Positions 1-7,980 of a stretch of 18,780 nt of DNA are shown piece after piece (position 1 is the first letter of the stretch; each line of letters begins with the position of its first letter). The notes under the pieces were generated by a model that was given only the letters and a program-made list of their open reading frames with translations, was not told where the DNA came from and did not search any database. The DNA is from CAZPAH01 sp964584495 (GTDB lineage: Bacteria > Krumholzibacteriota > Krumholzibacteriia > Krumholzibacteriales > Krumholzibacteriaceae): NCBI GenBank assembly GCA_964584495.1, contig CAZPAH010000049.1, positions 1-18,780 of the forward strand, given 5' to 3'. The position numbers and the translations under genes were made by a program.

Positions 1-127
1 CCTCGAGCTTCGCGGACCTGCCGTCGCCGGCGTCTGCCGATTCGGTGAAGTGGGTAAATATAACAAATATAAAGAGGATGGTTGCATAAATTCGTGAATG
101 GGCACCGAGACACTTCATGACCGGCAT
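1..127 (-). CDS. Secreted protein of unknown function, 5' fragment
   Basis: This reading frame starts at an ATG at 127 and runs off the left edge, so only about 42 residues are visible. The start at 127 has a GGGAG ribosome binding site six bases upstream. A second in-frame ATG at 118 has none at a suitable distance, so 127 is preferred. The N-terminus reads MPVMKCLGAHSRIY followed by a hydrophobic run (ATILFIFVIF) and then a polar stretch with a plausible signal peptidase I site after ADA. This is a typical export signal, so the product is probably periplasmic or outer-membrane. A sigma70-like promoter lies upstream at 198-226, which supports a real gene. The visible part carries no domain that would suggest a function. 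Confidence 0.6.
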   Translation of the reverse strand, partial: MPVMKCLGAHSRIYATILFIFVIFTHFTESADAGDGRSAKLE

Positions 128-446
128 CAACTACTCCCTGCCATTATCTCCACGCGGCTGTCGACTTAAATAACGATATCGGATTAAATCCACATAAAAT
201 ATAGCATAGGCGGGCAAATTGTTCAAGGTCCGAGGTGGCATTGACACCGATCACAAAGCACCCCGGTCAGCTTCGCCTGGAGAGCTGTCATCGGCCCCTT
301 GCGGCCGCCGCTCGTCGCCGCCTTTACTCGGTGCATGCCTCGTTTTTGCAGGAACTCGATGGACTCTCTCCATCCGCGCTTCCGCTTCAATCAGAGAGCC
401 GCTTACTCCCGGGATAGATCGCTTCCGTCCTTCGCGGGAGAACGGA
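128..446. other. Intergenic stretch between the S41 peptidase and the left-edge gene
   Basis: These 319 bases hold the promoter at 198-226 and no gene I can support. Just after the peptidase stop there are weak interrupted inverted repeats (for example CTCCCG paired with CGGGAG, with a loop over 20 bases), but none is followed by a T-run on the minus strand, so I do not call a terminator. Plus-strand frames here are open only because they overlap the antisense of the GC-rich peptidase gene; no start has a convincing ribosome binding site. Confidence 0.5.
198..226 (-). promoter_or_regulatory. Sigma70-like promoter of the left-edge gene
   Basis: On the minus strand a -35 element TTGAAC (221-226) is followed after exactly 17 bases by a -10 element TATATT (198-203). 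The predicted transcription start near 191 leaves a leader of about 64 bases before the ATG at 127. Spacing is ideal and the elements match the consensus at 4/6 and 5/6. Assignment is by pattern only. Confidence 0.55.
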
Positions 447-1805
447 TCATCGGCCGCTTTTCTCGTTCTCGTCCGTGCGTCCGTCGTTGTAAAGACCCAC
501 CGCCTTTACGACCTTGCCCCTGTCGTCGTATCCGAAAGTGAGGCGGAAATAATCAAGATCCCCCACACGGAAGATATCCTTCCCCATCGGCACCAGCTCG
601 TACTTGGGCCCTTTCTCCCTCTGGTAGTACAGTTTGCCGTCTTCCATGAAGACCCGCCTCGGTCCGAAGGTGCCGGTAAATCTCTTCATCTCCCTTCCCG
701 TCAAGGTGACCGGGTTCAATCGGCTCTCAATCTCGAACAGGCTCCATTCGTAGGAGGTCCTGGCGCGCGGATTCTGCTCCATCTCCACCAGCTTGCGCAG
801 GGCGTCGGCCTGCGCGGCGTCGAGAGCCTTATCGGAAGGTACGGGGATATCCGGTATGACCCCGATCCCCTCCCACCCCTCGTTGTTCAGGGGATTGTAG
901 GCGCGGCCGTACGGGACGCGGATTCCCATGCGGAACCCGTCGAAAGCGAAGCTGTAGCCCGCCACCGTGTGCCCTCCCCCGCCTGTCGTATCGCCGACGA
1001 CGACGGCCCGCTCTAAGTTTTTTAGATCGAATGTGAACTCTTCGGCCGCCGAGAACGTCCTCTCGCTCGTCAGCACGTACACCGGCTGTTCTGTGCTGCG
1101 GCGTCCGGGCACGAAATCCGCGCTGTACGACTGGACCGTCTTCTTCTCGGCACGTATATCCCAGTTTATAAGGTGGGTCTCCTCCCCGAAGAGGTATCCG
1201 CAAATGAAACGGATCATGGATGCGGATCCGCCGCCGTTATTCCTAAGGTCGAGGATTATCGCGCTGCTGTTGGAGATGAAGTTCATAGCGGCCTCCGCGG
1301 CCATGAAGGCGTCGTCCCCGGAGGAAAAGCCATCGAAGCGGAGGTAGCCGATACCGCCGGGCAGGATCTCGGCCTTCTTGAAACCGTAGTTGATCGACTT
1401 GTAGAACCTCTCGCGGAGCTCCACATCCTCCGGGCTCTCGATCCGTCCCGCGGAAGCGACTTCGGGATCGAGGGGCGGCAGGGCGAATATCCGGAAGTGG
1501 CCGTCGTGATTGACCCTCTGGCAGTCCTCATAGAGCCGATCGGCGAACTCGGCCGGATCGGTGTATTGATCGTACTCGCCCGCGGCCGACGCCCTCCTCA
1601 GTTCCGCAACTATGCGCGAGGCAGGCTCTCCTAGAACGTAGATGGAATCGATTACGGACGTGATACTGTCGACCACGGCGGCACGGGTGGCCGCATTCAT
1701 CGGGGGAAGGGTGCCCGGCTGGGCGCTCTGTGCTTCGGCTGCCACCGGGATGACGATCATCGCGCAGACCGCCAGCACACCGCATATAAAACCTTTAGAT
1801 GGCAT
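447..1805 (-). CDS. Secreted S41-family peptidase (IRBP-like) with C-terminal DUF3471-like domain
   Basis: The product is a 452-residue exported serine peptidase of the S41 (C-terminal processing/IRBP) family. The N-terminus is a signal peptide with a likely cleavage site after AEA near residue 25. Residues about 35-110 match the helical N-terminal domain of IRBP-like S41 proteins. The peptidase core follows: strand ILDLRNNGGGS at about 184-194, the nucleophile motif TSERTFSAAEEF with Ser252, and VGDTTGGGGH at 270-279. Residues about 372-442 (TFGPRRVFMEDGKLYY, then YFRLTFGYDDRGKV) resemble the DUF3471 domain often found at the C-terminus of such enzymes. The ATG at 1805 has a strong AGGAGG seven bases upstream and its own promoter, so the gene is probably transcribed separately from the transporter operon upstream. 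Substrate is unknown. Family assignment is firm from the Ser motif and fold landmarks. Confidence 0.9.
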   Translation of the reverse strand: MPSKGFICGVLAVCAMIVIPVAAEAQSAQPGTLPPMNAATRAAVVDSITSVIDSIYVLGEPASRIVAELRRASAAGEYDQYTDPAEFADRLYEDCQRVNHDGHFRIFALPPLDPEVASAGRIESPEDVELRERFYKSINYGFKKAEILPGGIGYLRFDGFSSGDDAFMAAEAAMNFISNSSAIILDLRNNGGGSASMIRFICGYLFGEETHLINWDIRAEKKTVQSYSADFVPGRRSTEQPVYVLTSERTFSAAEEFTFDLKNLERAVVVGDTTGGGGHTVAGYSFAFDGFRMGIRVPYGRAYNPLNNEGWEGIGVIPDIPVPSDKALDAAQADALRKLVEMEQNPRARTSYEWSLFEIESRLNPVTLTGREMKRFTGTFGPRRVFMEDGKLYYQREKGPKYELVPMGKDIFRVGDLDYFRLTFGYDDRGKVVKAVGLYNDGRTDENEKSGR

Positions 1806-1829
1806 GGGAATCCTCCTTTGCGATACACT

Positions 1830-1839
1830 TAAGTACTTA
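1830..1839. repeat. 10-bp perfect palindrome in the S41 peptidase leader
   Basis: TAAGTACTTA is its own reverse complement and lies about 25-34 bases downstream of the predicted transcription start, between promoter and ribosome binding site. It could be an operator half or chance; no second copy was noticed nearby. Confidence 0.3.
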
Positions 1840-1869
1840 CGAATATCTTCGGAAAATGTTCCCGGATAT

Positions 1870-1899
1870 CTTTTAGCCGGTCCTGCTTACGCATGTCAA
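1870..1899 (-). promoter_or_regulatory. Sigma70-like promoter of the S41 peptidase gene
   Basis: On the minus strand a perfect -35 TTGACA (1894-1899) is followed after 18 bases by TAAAAG (1870-1875), a 4/6 match to the -10 consensus. The predicted start near 1863 gives a leader of about 58 bases before the ATG at 1805. The weak -10 keeps confidence moderate. Confidence 0.5.
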
Positions 1900-2042
1900 G
1901 TCCCTATCTCCACCTTCTGCGCCGGGTGATTCGCAAAATAGTGATATTTATAAGGAACCTGCGTGAAATGCTGATGCTCTGCCTGCTTGTTGCTGATAAT
2001 TGGAAACCGGCTGAACGAGTCACCCTGCGGTATGAACGGAGA

Positions 2043-3212
2043 TTAATAGGAATATTTGGCCCAGAGCATGATCATCGTACTGTCGTCCCCGAATTCGGTT
2101 CCGCTTTCCCCTCCGAACAGAAGGCCCAGGAAGGTCAGATCGAGGTTGGTGACGACGGACCATCTCACATTCGGCCCTATATAGAACGATTTGTCGTACG
2201 GATTGAGTATGCCGACCAAATCGGCACGCCAGAGCGGATTCAGATCCATTGCCAGCTCCCCCAACATCGAGACCCGGCCGGGGGTCAGATCACCGCGCAC
2301 GACCGATTGGAGAAGCTTCGAGCCTCCTGCCTTGCCCGTTGTGCCTCTTTCGTTGTAAAGAACCGCTCCTTGGAGATAAAGGGTATTCGGGTAAGTGTAA
2401 TCCCCTGAAACCGAACCGGTCAGGCGTCCGTTCTTCCGGTCGCCCTCGGTTGAGCGGGGGATTGCGTAAAGGAGCTCTCCACGGAAAGCGCCTCCAGATA
2501 TGGATCCTGCCCAGGAAAACCCCGCGAAACTCTCCGATGCTCTCCTGCCGGCGATCATGATCCAGTCGTACTTCCAGCGGTTCAGCTTTATCCTCACCGC
2601 GGCGGTCGTAGAATCGGATTCGCGGCCCGGAGCGATGGCGATCCCTGCCGATGAGCTCGGCCCCATGTAAAGCTCCAACCTCGCCGCGTCGGTCCCCGGC
2701 TTCTCCTCGTTATCGAAATCGAGCGGAGAGGAAGGATTAAAAATATCTGTAGGATTCCAGACGAGGTTCGTTCCCCATGCTATGCGCTGGCGCCCGATGG
2801 TGAGCTCGGCCGGTCCCCACGTAAACTCCATCCAGAGCCTGTCGATTGTTCCCTGAACAAGAAGATCTTCCTTATCAAAGAAGTTACGGGTCCAGCCGAA
2901 ATATGGCGGCCTTGGATAATAGGATATCCAGTCCATCAGCACGAAGGCATCTTTTCCCGCGCAGCTCTTCTGCTTGAGCTCGAGGCCCAGCGTGACCTCA
3001 TCCGAGACATACCATTTCAGGTTCTGGCGGAAATGCAGCAGGTTGGTCAGGGTGTATCCCGATTCGGAACGGACGGCATCCAAGCCGGTTTGATCCCATA
3101 CTATCGGAGTCTCCCTGAAATAGCCCGAGAGGGAAACATCATCCTTCCATCCGGCATGGATGCAGGATAAGGGAACCAGGAGCAGGAACAGTATGAAAGT
3201 AATCCTTGTCAT
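2043..3212 (-). CDS. Predicted outer-membrane beta-barrel protein, DUF1302-like
   Basis: The product has 389 residues, with a signal peptide (about residues 1-20, cleavage likely after IHA). The mature part is made of short amphipathic strands rich in Tyr, Trp and Phe, separated by Gly/Asp/Asn turns, and it ends in an aromatic residue (KYSY), as expected for BAM-inserted barrels. A central segment with GRQRIAWGTNLVWNPTDIF and then SPLDFDNEEKPGTDAARLEL resembles the conserved GRQ..WG...NP.D....P region of DUF1302-type outer-membrane proteins; I give this match from memory of the family. The start overlaps the end of the ATPase gene by four bases (ATGA), which ties it to the ABC transporter operon. 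It likely provides the outer-membrane end of that system, either as a channel or as a receptor for the cargo. No lipobox of good quality is present. Exact substrate is unknown. Confidence 0.75.
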   Translation of the reverse strand: MTRITFILFLLLVPLSCIHAGWKDDVSLSGYFRETPIVWDQTGLDAVRSESGYTLTNLLHFRQNLKWYVSDEVTLGLELKQKSCAGKDAFVLMDWISYYPRPPYFGWTRNFFDKEDLLVQGTIDRLWMEFTWGPAELTIGRQRIAWGTNLVWNPTDIFNPSSPLDFDNEEKPGTDAARLELYMGPSSSAGIAIAPGRESDSTTAAVRIKLNRWKYDWIMIAGRRASESFAGFSWAGSISGGAFRGELLYAIPRSTEGDRKNGRLTGSVSGDYTYPNTLYLQGAVLYNERGTTGKAGGSKLLQSVVRGDLTPGRVSMLGELAMDLNPLWRADLVGILNPYDKSFYIGPNVRWSVVTNLDLTFLGLLFGGESGTEFGDDSTMIMLWAKYSY

Positions 3213-3925
3213 CCGTCGAGCGCCTGTTCGATGCCGGCCGCATACGATCCGTCGGCCGTGACACTGCCGTCCGTCAGGGTTATGACCCTGCGCGCCCTTT
3301 TCATGACGCGCGGATCGTGGGTGGAAAAGACGAATGTCATCCCGCGTTCCCCGTTGAGTCCCTCCATGATGTCCAGCAGATGCCCCGCCGATTTCGAGTC
3401 GAGATTCGCGGTGGGCTCATCCGCGAGGACGAAGGCGGGCATCGACGCGAGCGCCCTCGCCACCGCCACCCTCTGCTGCTGGCCGCCTGAGAGCTCGTAC
3501 GGTCTCCTGTTGAGCTGGTCACCCAGCCCGACCGAATCGAGGAGCTCTTTCGCTCGGGAATACCTCTTTTCCGAAGGCTCCTTCTGGAGGAGCATTATGA
3601 ACTCGACGTTCTCCAGAGCCGTCAACACGGGTATCAGGTTGTACGCCTGGAAGACGAACCCAATATGGTTCAGCCTGAAATCTATCAGCTTGTTCTGGCC
3701 CATCTTAGTGATATCCATCCCGTCTATTTCGACGATCCCGCTCGTCGGCTTGTCGAGCCCTCCGATCAGGTTCAGCATCGTCGTCTTTCCCGATCCGGAA
3801 GGCCCCACTATGGCCGTGAACTCGCCTTTTTCGATCTCGATCGTGACCCCCCTTATCGCCTCGACGGGTATCCCGTGATCGCTGTACGTTTTGACGAGAT
3901 CCTTTATCTTTATGACCGTGTCCAT
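3209..3925 (-). CDS. ABC transporter ATPase, MacB/LolD type
   Basis: This is a complete 238-residue ATP-binding subunit. Walker A is GPSGSGKTT (41-49), the Q-loop glutamine is Q93 in VFQAYNLIP, the signature is LSGGQQQR (145-152), Walker B is FVLADEP (165-171) and the switch histidine is H203 in STHD. Together with the small size, the phrasing around the Q-loop and signature places it in the LolD/MacB/FtsE group that works with FtsX-like permeases. These proteins drive extraction or extrusion at the periplasmic face rather than classical substrate passage through the membrane. The ATG at 3925 has AAGGAG six bases upstream. It sits 52 bases downstream of the second permease and overlaps the barrel gene by four bases, so the three products are likely made together. 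Confidence 0.95.
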   Translation of the reverse strand: MDTVIKIKDLVKTYSDHGIPVEAIRGVTIEIEKGEFTAIVGPSGSGKTTMLNLIGGLDKPTSGIVEIDGMDITKMGQNKLIDFRLNHIGFVFQAYNLIPVLTALENVEFIMLLQKEPSEKRYSRAKELLDSVGLGDQLNRRPYELSGGQQQRVAVARALASMPAFVLADEPTANLDSKSAGHLLDIMEGLNGERGMTFVFSTHDPRVMKRARRVITLTDGSVTADGSYAAGIEQALDG

Positions 3926-3977
3926 CGCCTGCTCCTTGAATTGTATCCCTGCGTGCCGCCGTTCTTTGCTGCTGCTC

Positions 3978-5192
3978 CTAATACCTTCTGATAGCTTCGA
4001 CCGGATTCAGACGGGCGGCCCTTATCCCCGGATAGACGGCCGCCACCAGGGCCGTGATTACGACCATTACACCTATCGACAGGTAATCGGTAGCCTGCCA
4101 TGCCGGGTAGATTATGCTGTCCGCTCCCATCGCCGCGAGCCCCTGGCTCACTATACTTAGATTCAGCCCTGTTTTCGCTAGCGCCATCACCGAGACATAT
4201 CCCATGATCAACCCTGCCACGCCGCCTATGAGCGACAGGAAGACCGTTTCCAGCATGATCATGATAAAGACGACCCTGTGCTTCATCCCCAGGGCCGTCA
4301 GGACACCGAGCTCATGTATCCGCTCGAGCACCGCCATCAGCATCGTGTTGGTTATTCCAAAGATCATCGCGAGAAGGACAATGATCATGAATATATGGCT
4401 CATCTGTCTGCTCATGTCGATCATCATCCCGATATCCGGCTCTATCTGCTTCCAGCTCTCCACGTCCAGACCCGGAAGGGCTTTTTCAAGCTTCGACTGT
4501 ACGGGATCCACCGAGCCGAGACCGTCGGTCTTAAGCGCAATTTCGTGAATGTTGCCTCCCAGCCCGAACAGGCGATCGACGTCCTTCTGCTCCGCGAAAA
4601 CCGCGGTCTTGTCGAAAATCGAGTTCACCGTCTTGTACAGACCGACTATCTTGAACGCCCCGCCTGCGATAGCCCCGTCCATCCCCTGGGCGGTGACTAT
4701 TATCTTCTGGCCGAGCTTGAGGTTCAGCTTTTCCGCCAGCCGGCTCCCTATCACGCACGGATTCCGCACGTCGGTGCCGAAATAGCTCCCTTCAGCTATA
4801 TGATCGTATATATCGGTCACTTTTCTCTCTTCCTCCGGGATTATGCCGTACAGCTCGATACCCGTTCCGGTGACCGCCGAGCTCGCCATCCCCGCCACGG
4901 CAGAACGTCCGGTGGCTTCCAAGACCCCCGGCACCTCTCGAATATCGCCCAGGACTTTTATTCCGTCGGGTATCGTAAGGTCTATCTCCTGATGGGCGAT
5001 GAACCCTCTGCTGTGCACCTGTATATGCCCGAGCCTCGATCCGATTGCGCTCCGGACCATCTGGTCGGTCATCCCGATAAACAGCGCCATAACCAGTATG
5101 CCGGCCCAGAGCCCGAGCGCGATCGAGACGAGAAGGGTGGCGCTCCTGTTCTTGTTGCGCCATACGTTTCTCCATGACAGCTGCACGATCAT
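3978..5192 (-). CDS. ABC transporter permease, FtsX/LolE/MacB type (second)
   Basis: The product has 404 residues and the topology of MacB/LolC/LolE permeases: one N-terminal membrane helix (about 17-42), a periplasmic domain of roughly 200 residues, and three C-terminal helices from about 268. The cytoplasmic start SWRNVWRNKNRS and the final signature YPGIRAARLNPVEAIRRY are characteristic of this class, the latter being the end of the FtsX domain. The loop between the last helices, ERIHELGVLTALGM, is the usual coupling region contacting the ATPase. AGAAGG lies six bases before the ATG at 5192. The gene is paralogous to the permease just upstream (shared WRNVWRN start and HS/HA-type GxIQVH segment), so the transporter is probably a LolCE-like heterodimer rather than a MacB homodimer. 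Confidence 0.92.
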   Translation of the reverse strand: MIVQLSWRNVWRNKNRSATLLVSIALGLWAGILVMALFIGMTDQMVRSAIGSRLGHIQVHSRGFIAHQEIDLTIPDGIKVLGDIREVPGVLEATGRSAVAGMASSAVTGTGIELYGIIPEEERKVTDIYDHIAEGSYFGTDVRNPCVIGSRLAEKLNLKLGQKIIVTAQGMDGAIAGGAFKIVGLYKTVNSIFDKTAVFAEQKDVDRLFGLGGNIHEIALKTDGLGSVDPVQSKLEKALPGLDVESWKQIEPDIGMMIDMSRQMSHIFMIIVLLAMIFGITNTMLMAVLERIHELGVLTALGMKHRVVFIMIMLETVFLSLIGGVAGLIMGYVSVMALAKTGLNLSIVSQGLAAMGADSIIYPAWQATDYLSIGVMVVITALVAAVYPGIRAARLNPVEAIRRY

Positions 5193-5242
5193 CTTTTATC
5201 CCTTCTCACGTCGCCCCTCGGTTTATCTCTCGCCCTCGAACC

Positions 5243-6475
5243 TCATCCTTCCCTCAGAGCCCTGGTCGCATCCATCCGCGAGATCTTGACGAGCGGATAG
5301 CTCGTGGCCGCGAGGGCGATTATAAGCACTACAAGAGCCTGGTGGTAGAACAGCCACGGATCGAGAGAAAACGGCATTATCGCCTCGAAGCCGTATTGAC
5401 GGGTCATCTCGGCCACTTCCCCGGTCATCCTTATCGGCTTGATATGGAAATACAGGATGACGGGCAGCGAGACGACCACCCCTGCCGCGACCCCTATTAT
5501 CGACAGCATGACGCTCTCGATCACAACGATCGTTTTCAGTATGCCCCTTTTCATGCCGATCGATATCAGCATGCCGAACTCGCGCGTCCTCTCCATCGTC
5601 ATCATAAGGATCGCCCCGAATATCCCGAAAGCGATCACCATATAGACAACGAACAGCATTATCAGACCGCTCGCATTGTCGGTCTGTATGAACTGAACCA
5701 TCTCGGGAAGGATCTCCCTCCAGGTTTTCACCTCGTAGCGCGGTCCCAGCTCCGCGCGAAGTCTGCCGGTCACTTCATCGAGAAATTTATTTTTTTTGAT
5801 CATTATCGCAAGGGATGTGAGCCTTCCATACGCTCCGGTCAGATCCTGCGCCTGGGCGATGGTCATGTAAGCCATCGAGTTGTTCTGCTCGGGAGACGGG
5901 AACTTCACCATGCCGCTTACCCTGTACCTTCCGGCCGCGGTCAATCCGTGGTACCCCTGTCCCAGAACGATGACCGTATCCCCGACACCCACATTGAGGT
6001 GAGCCGCCATTCCCTGGGCGAGCATTATCCCGGTCTCGCCGGAATCCAGGTATGAGCCCTGCGTCACCTTGCTTCGCAGGCTGGTCAGTCTGTCCTCGAG
6101 CAACGGATCGATACCGACTACGGAGGCGCCATCTGTGAGATTACCGCCCGAGACAAGGGCGAAGACCTCGAGCCGCGGGGCGTAATAGGTTATCTCCCCT
6201 ATGCCGCCCAGGGCGCCCGACAGAGAGTCGGACATGGCGAAGCTCTTGTTGACCGAGGACTCATCGCTGTATCCGCTCGCATGGACCTGGATATAGCCTG
6301 TATAGAAAGATACGACGTTGTCGATCGACCTGGCGTAGAATCCCGTTTGCATCGACCGCATTACAAGGGCGATCAGCACCGCGAACAGTATAGAAGCCAT
6401 GGCGATAAGGCTTCTTCTCCTGTTCCGCCAAACGTTTCGCCAGGCGAGATCTATATATGTACATGCTGCTTCCAT
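5243..6475 (-). CDS. ABC transporter permease, FtsX/LolC/MacB type (first)
   Basis: A 410-residue permease of the same class as its downstream neighbour. After a short cytoplasmic start (IDLAWRNVWRNRRRS) comes one membrane helix (about 23-42), then a large periplasmic domain with the conserved YTGYIQVHASGY segment, then three helices from about 270 and the terminal motif SYPLVKISRMDATRALREG. The coupling loop TMERTREFGMLISIGMKRG precedes the penultimate helices. The ATG at 6475 is preceded by GAGG seven bases upstream. It lies 49 bases after the LolA-like gene and 50 bases before the second permease, all in one direction. Two different permeases plus one ATPase match the LolCDE layout, but LolC/LolE-specific interaction features cannot be verified by eye, so I name only the class. 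Confidence 0.92.
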   Translation of the reverse strand: MEAACTYIDLAWRNVWRNRRRSLIAMASILFAVLIALVMRSMQTGFYARSIDNVVSFYTGYIQVHASGYSDESSVNKSFAMSDSLSGALGGIGEITYYAPRLEVFALVSGGNLTDGASVVGIDPLLEDRLTSLRSKVTQGSYLDSGETGIMLAQGMAAHLNVGVGDTVIVLGQGYHGLTAAGRYRVSGMVKFPSPEQNNSMAYMTIAQAQDLTGAYGRLTSLAIMIKKNKFLDEVTGRLRAELGPRYEVKTWREILPEMVQFIQTDNASGLIMLFVVYMVIAFGIFGAILMMTMERTREFGMLISIGMKRGILKTIVVIESVMLSIIGVAAGVVVSLPVILYFHIKPIRMTGEVAEMTRQYGFEAIMPFSLDPWLFYHQALVVLIIALAATSYPLVKISRMDATRALREG

Positions 6476-6524
6476 TCCTTAGCCTCGTTTCATGGAACGG
6501 GACCGGCCGAGACATCCCGGCTTT

Positions 6525-7280
6525 TCACCTCAGGCGTTTCATCTGTTGCTCCGAGAAAAACGAATCGTCTATAGGCTTGTCGTACTCGGCATCCTTTATC
6601 GTCAGAATCGTCGCGTACCCTTTCTTGTCCATCGGTGTCATTGTCATCGTGGAGGGGATCCTCCTGCCTCCCAGTGTCATGATATCCGACAGCATTTCGA
6701 TATTGATCAGCTCCCCGTTCTCGTCATAGTACTCCACGCGAAGCTCGATAGGCTCGTTCTTCATCACCCAGATGTAAAGCTTACCCCAGACGACGGCCGC
6801 TTCCGGATTGGGAGTGAGCTTGAGCTTGTAGCACTCGTGCCCGTCGATGACCGAATCGCCCGCCATCTCGTGGGTGTAGTCTTTGACCAACGACGATTCC
6901 TTAATAAGATCGTCGTTTGTGAAATCGCTTCCCATCCAGGACTGCGTCATCATCGACGGGGGTATCTTTATTACCTTTTCCACCGAGGGTAGCCAGTTCC
7001 ATATCTCGCTGTTCCGTTTCAGAAACGAAGTGCCTTTATCGCGCGCGGGGGCTGTTATAAGGATCAGGGAATATTGGGTCCCCTTCGACCACGCTTTCAT
7101 TGTGGTCTCCCTCGACCAGTCGGGCCTGACCACCCTCATCGTCATTTCCGAGTACATCGTATTGCCCCGCATGTGCCGATCCGCTGCCTTTATTATCTCG
7201 GTGGCATCCTGGGCGCGGGCCGCACCGTTAATCGCCATCGCCGTGAAAACCGCAATGACAAGTCCGCGTTTCTCTTTCAT
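6525..7280 (-). CDS. Exported LolA-like outer-membrane lipoprotein-sorting family protein
   Basis: A longer open frame reaches 7442, but the ATG at 7280 is chosen because AGGGGA sits about eight bases upstream and because it begins a clean signal peptide (MKEKRGLVIAVFTAMAI, with likely cleavage after ARA). Upstream starts would run into the TetR gene. The 251-residue product matches the 'outer membrane lipoprotein-sorting protein' family related to LolA: an opening helix (ATEIIKAADRHMRG), a following SEMTMRVVRP strand, and a half-barrel of strands containing RNSEIWNWLPSVEKVIKIPP and GHECYKLKLTP. Such proteins have a hydrophobic cavity for acyl chains or lipids. It is the first structural gene after the regulator and precedes the two permeases, so it probably carries cargo between the inner-membrane ABC complex and the outer membrane. 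It is not necessarily the cell's housekeeping LolA. Confidence 0.85.
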   Translation of the reverse strand: MKEKRGLVIAVFTAMAINGAARAQDATEIIKAADRHMRGNTMYSEMTMRVVRPDWSRETTMKAWSKGTQYSLILITAPARDKGTSFLKRNSEIWNWLPSVEKVIKIPPSMMTQSWMGSDFTNDDLIKESSLVKDYTHEMAGDSVIDGHECYKLKLTPNPEAAVVWGKLYIWVMKNEPIELRVEYYDENGELINIEMLSDIMTLGGRRIPSTMTMTPMDKKGYATILTIKDAEYDKPIDDSFFSEQQMKRLR

Positions 7281-7300
7281 CTGCTTTTCCCCTTTTACGC

Positions 7301-7945
7301 TCAGCCCTGTTTTTGTACGACCCCCTCGAGAAGAAACGCCCGGAGTTCGGAAGCGAATGAATCGTCTTCGAGGGGCCCCGGTATATCGCCGAAATCGGGT
7401 AGTATGAAATTTACCGCATCCAGCACGGTGAAGATGATCCAAGTCGCTTTCTTGGAATCCATCCGCCTGAATTCGCCGGTCTCGGCACCATGCTCTAGGA
7501 TGCCCTGCAAAAGGTCCATCAGGGGCAACATCTGGGTTCTGGACTCGTCCGAGATCCCAGCGGTGAAAAGGGATGGCTCCGATATCAGCACCTTGAAAAT
7601 TTTCTCCTTCTTCGAGATTCTCGAATATTCATCGAGGAAGAGATCTATCTGGAACAGGGCGCTGTCGTTTCCCTTCACCCTCTCTTTCCAGGTCACGGCC
7701 ATCCCTTCCGCTATACTCAGGCAAAGCTGCATCAGCAGGTCTCCCTTGTCTCTGAAAAGCTCGTAGAAAGTCCTCTTAGAAGCGCCTGCTTCACGGCAGA
7801 TATCCTCGACCGTCGTTTTCCTGAACCCGAAGCGGAGGAAGATGGGTTTGGCGGCTTCGAAGAATTTCAGTTTCTTCTGAAGCGCTTTCGTATCCCGCCT
7901 TCCGGCTTCCTTAAATCCCGATCCCTCTACTTTACTCGAGGCCAT
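7301..7945 (-). CDS. TetR/AcrR-family transcriptional regulator
   Basis: The protein has 214 residues and a classic N-terminal TetR DNA-binding domain. Helix 1 is around AAKPIFLRFGF (31-41), followed by RKTTVEDICREAGASKRTFYELF (42-64), which contains the helix-turn-helix and the conserved F/Y..F ending. The C-terminal part (about 80-210) is all-helical and divergent, as usual for the ligand-binding domain. The gene opens the transporter operon, 20 bases before the LolA-like gene, and is preceded by a strong promoter whose -10 element lies inside a palindrome. The likely role is autoregulation and repression of the transporter genes, relieved by a hydrophobic ligand; the ligand is unknown. The ATG at 7945 has only a loose purine-rich GGAAGG further upstream, so the exact start is less certain than the family. 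Confidence 0.93.
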   Translation of the reverse strand: MASSKVEGSGFKEAGRRDTKALQKKLKFFEAAKPIFLRFGFRKTTVEDICREAGASKRTFYELFRDKGDLLMQLCLSIAEGMAVTWKERVKGNDSALFQIDLFLDEYSRISKKEKIFKVLISEPSLFTAGISDESRTQMLPLMDLLQGILEHGAETGEFRRMDSKKATWIIFTVLDAVNFILPDFGDIPGPLEDDSFASELRAFLLEGVVQKQG

Positions 7946-7980
7946 GGCAGAAAGAAATTTTTCCTTCCATCAAATAAACT

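Noticed and set aside
219..1016. Plus-strand open frame of 265 codons
   Set aside because: It is antisense to the S41 peptidase, has no ribosome binding site or recognisable motif, and its Arg/Pro/His-rich composition is that of a shadow frame in GC-rich DNA.
1806..2042. A rho-independent terminator after the barrel gene
   Set aside because: No GC-rich hairpin followed by a T-run was found on the minus strand in this gap.
4278..6055. Long plus-strand frames (about 290-300 codons) opposite the two permeases
   Set aside because: Low-complexity His/Arg/Asp-rich translations without motifs, fully covered by well-supported permease genes on the other strand.
2043..7280. Naming the ABC genes lolC, lolD and lolE
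   Set aside because: The layout is similar, but the accompanying barrel and TetR regulator suggest a dedicated system, and Lol-specific residues cannot be verified by eye.
7281..7442. Longer start for the LolA-like protein at 7442
   Set aside because: It lies inside the TetR gene and would bury the signal peptide 54 residues from the N-terminus.
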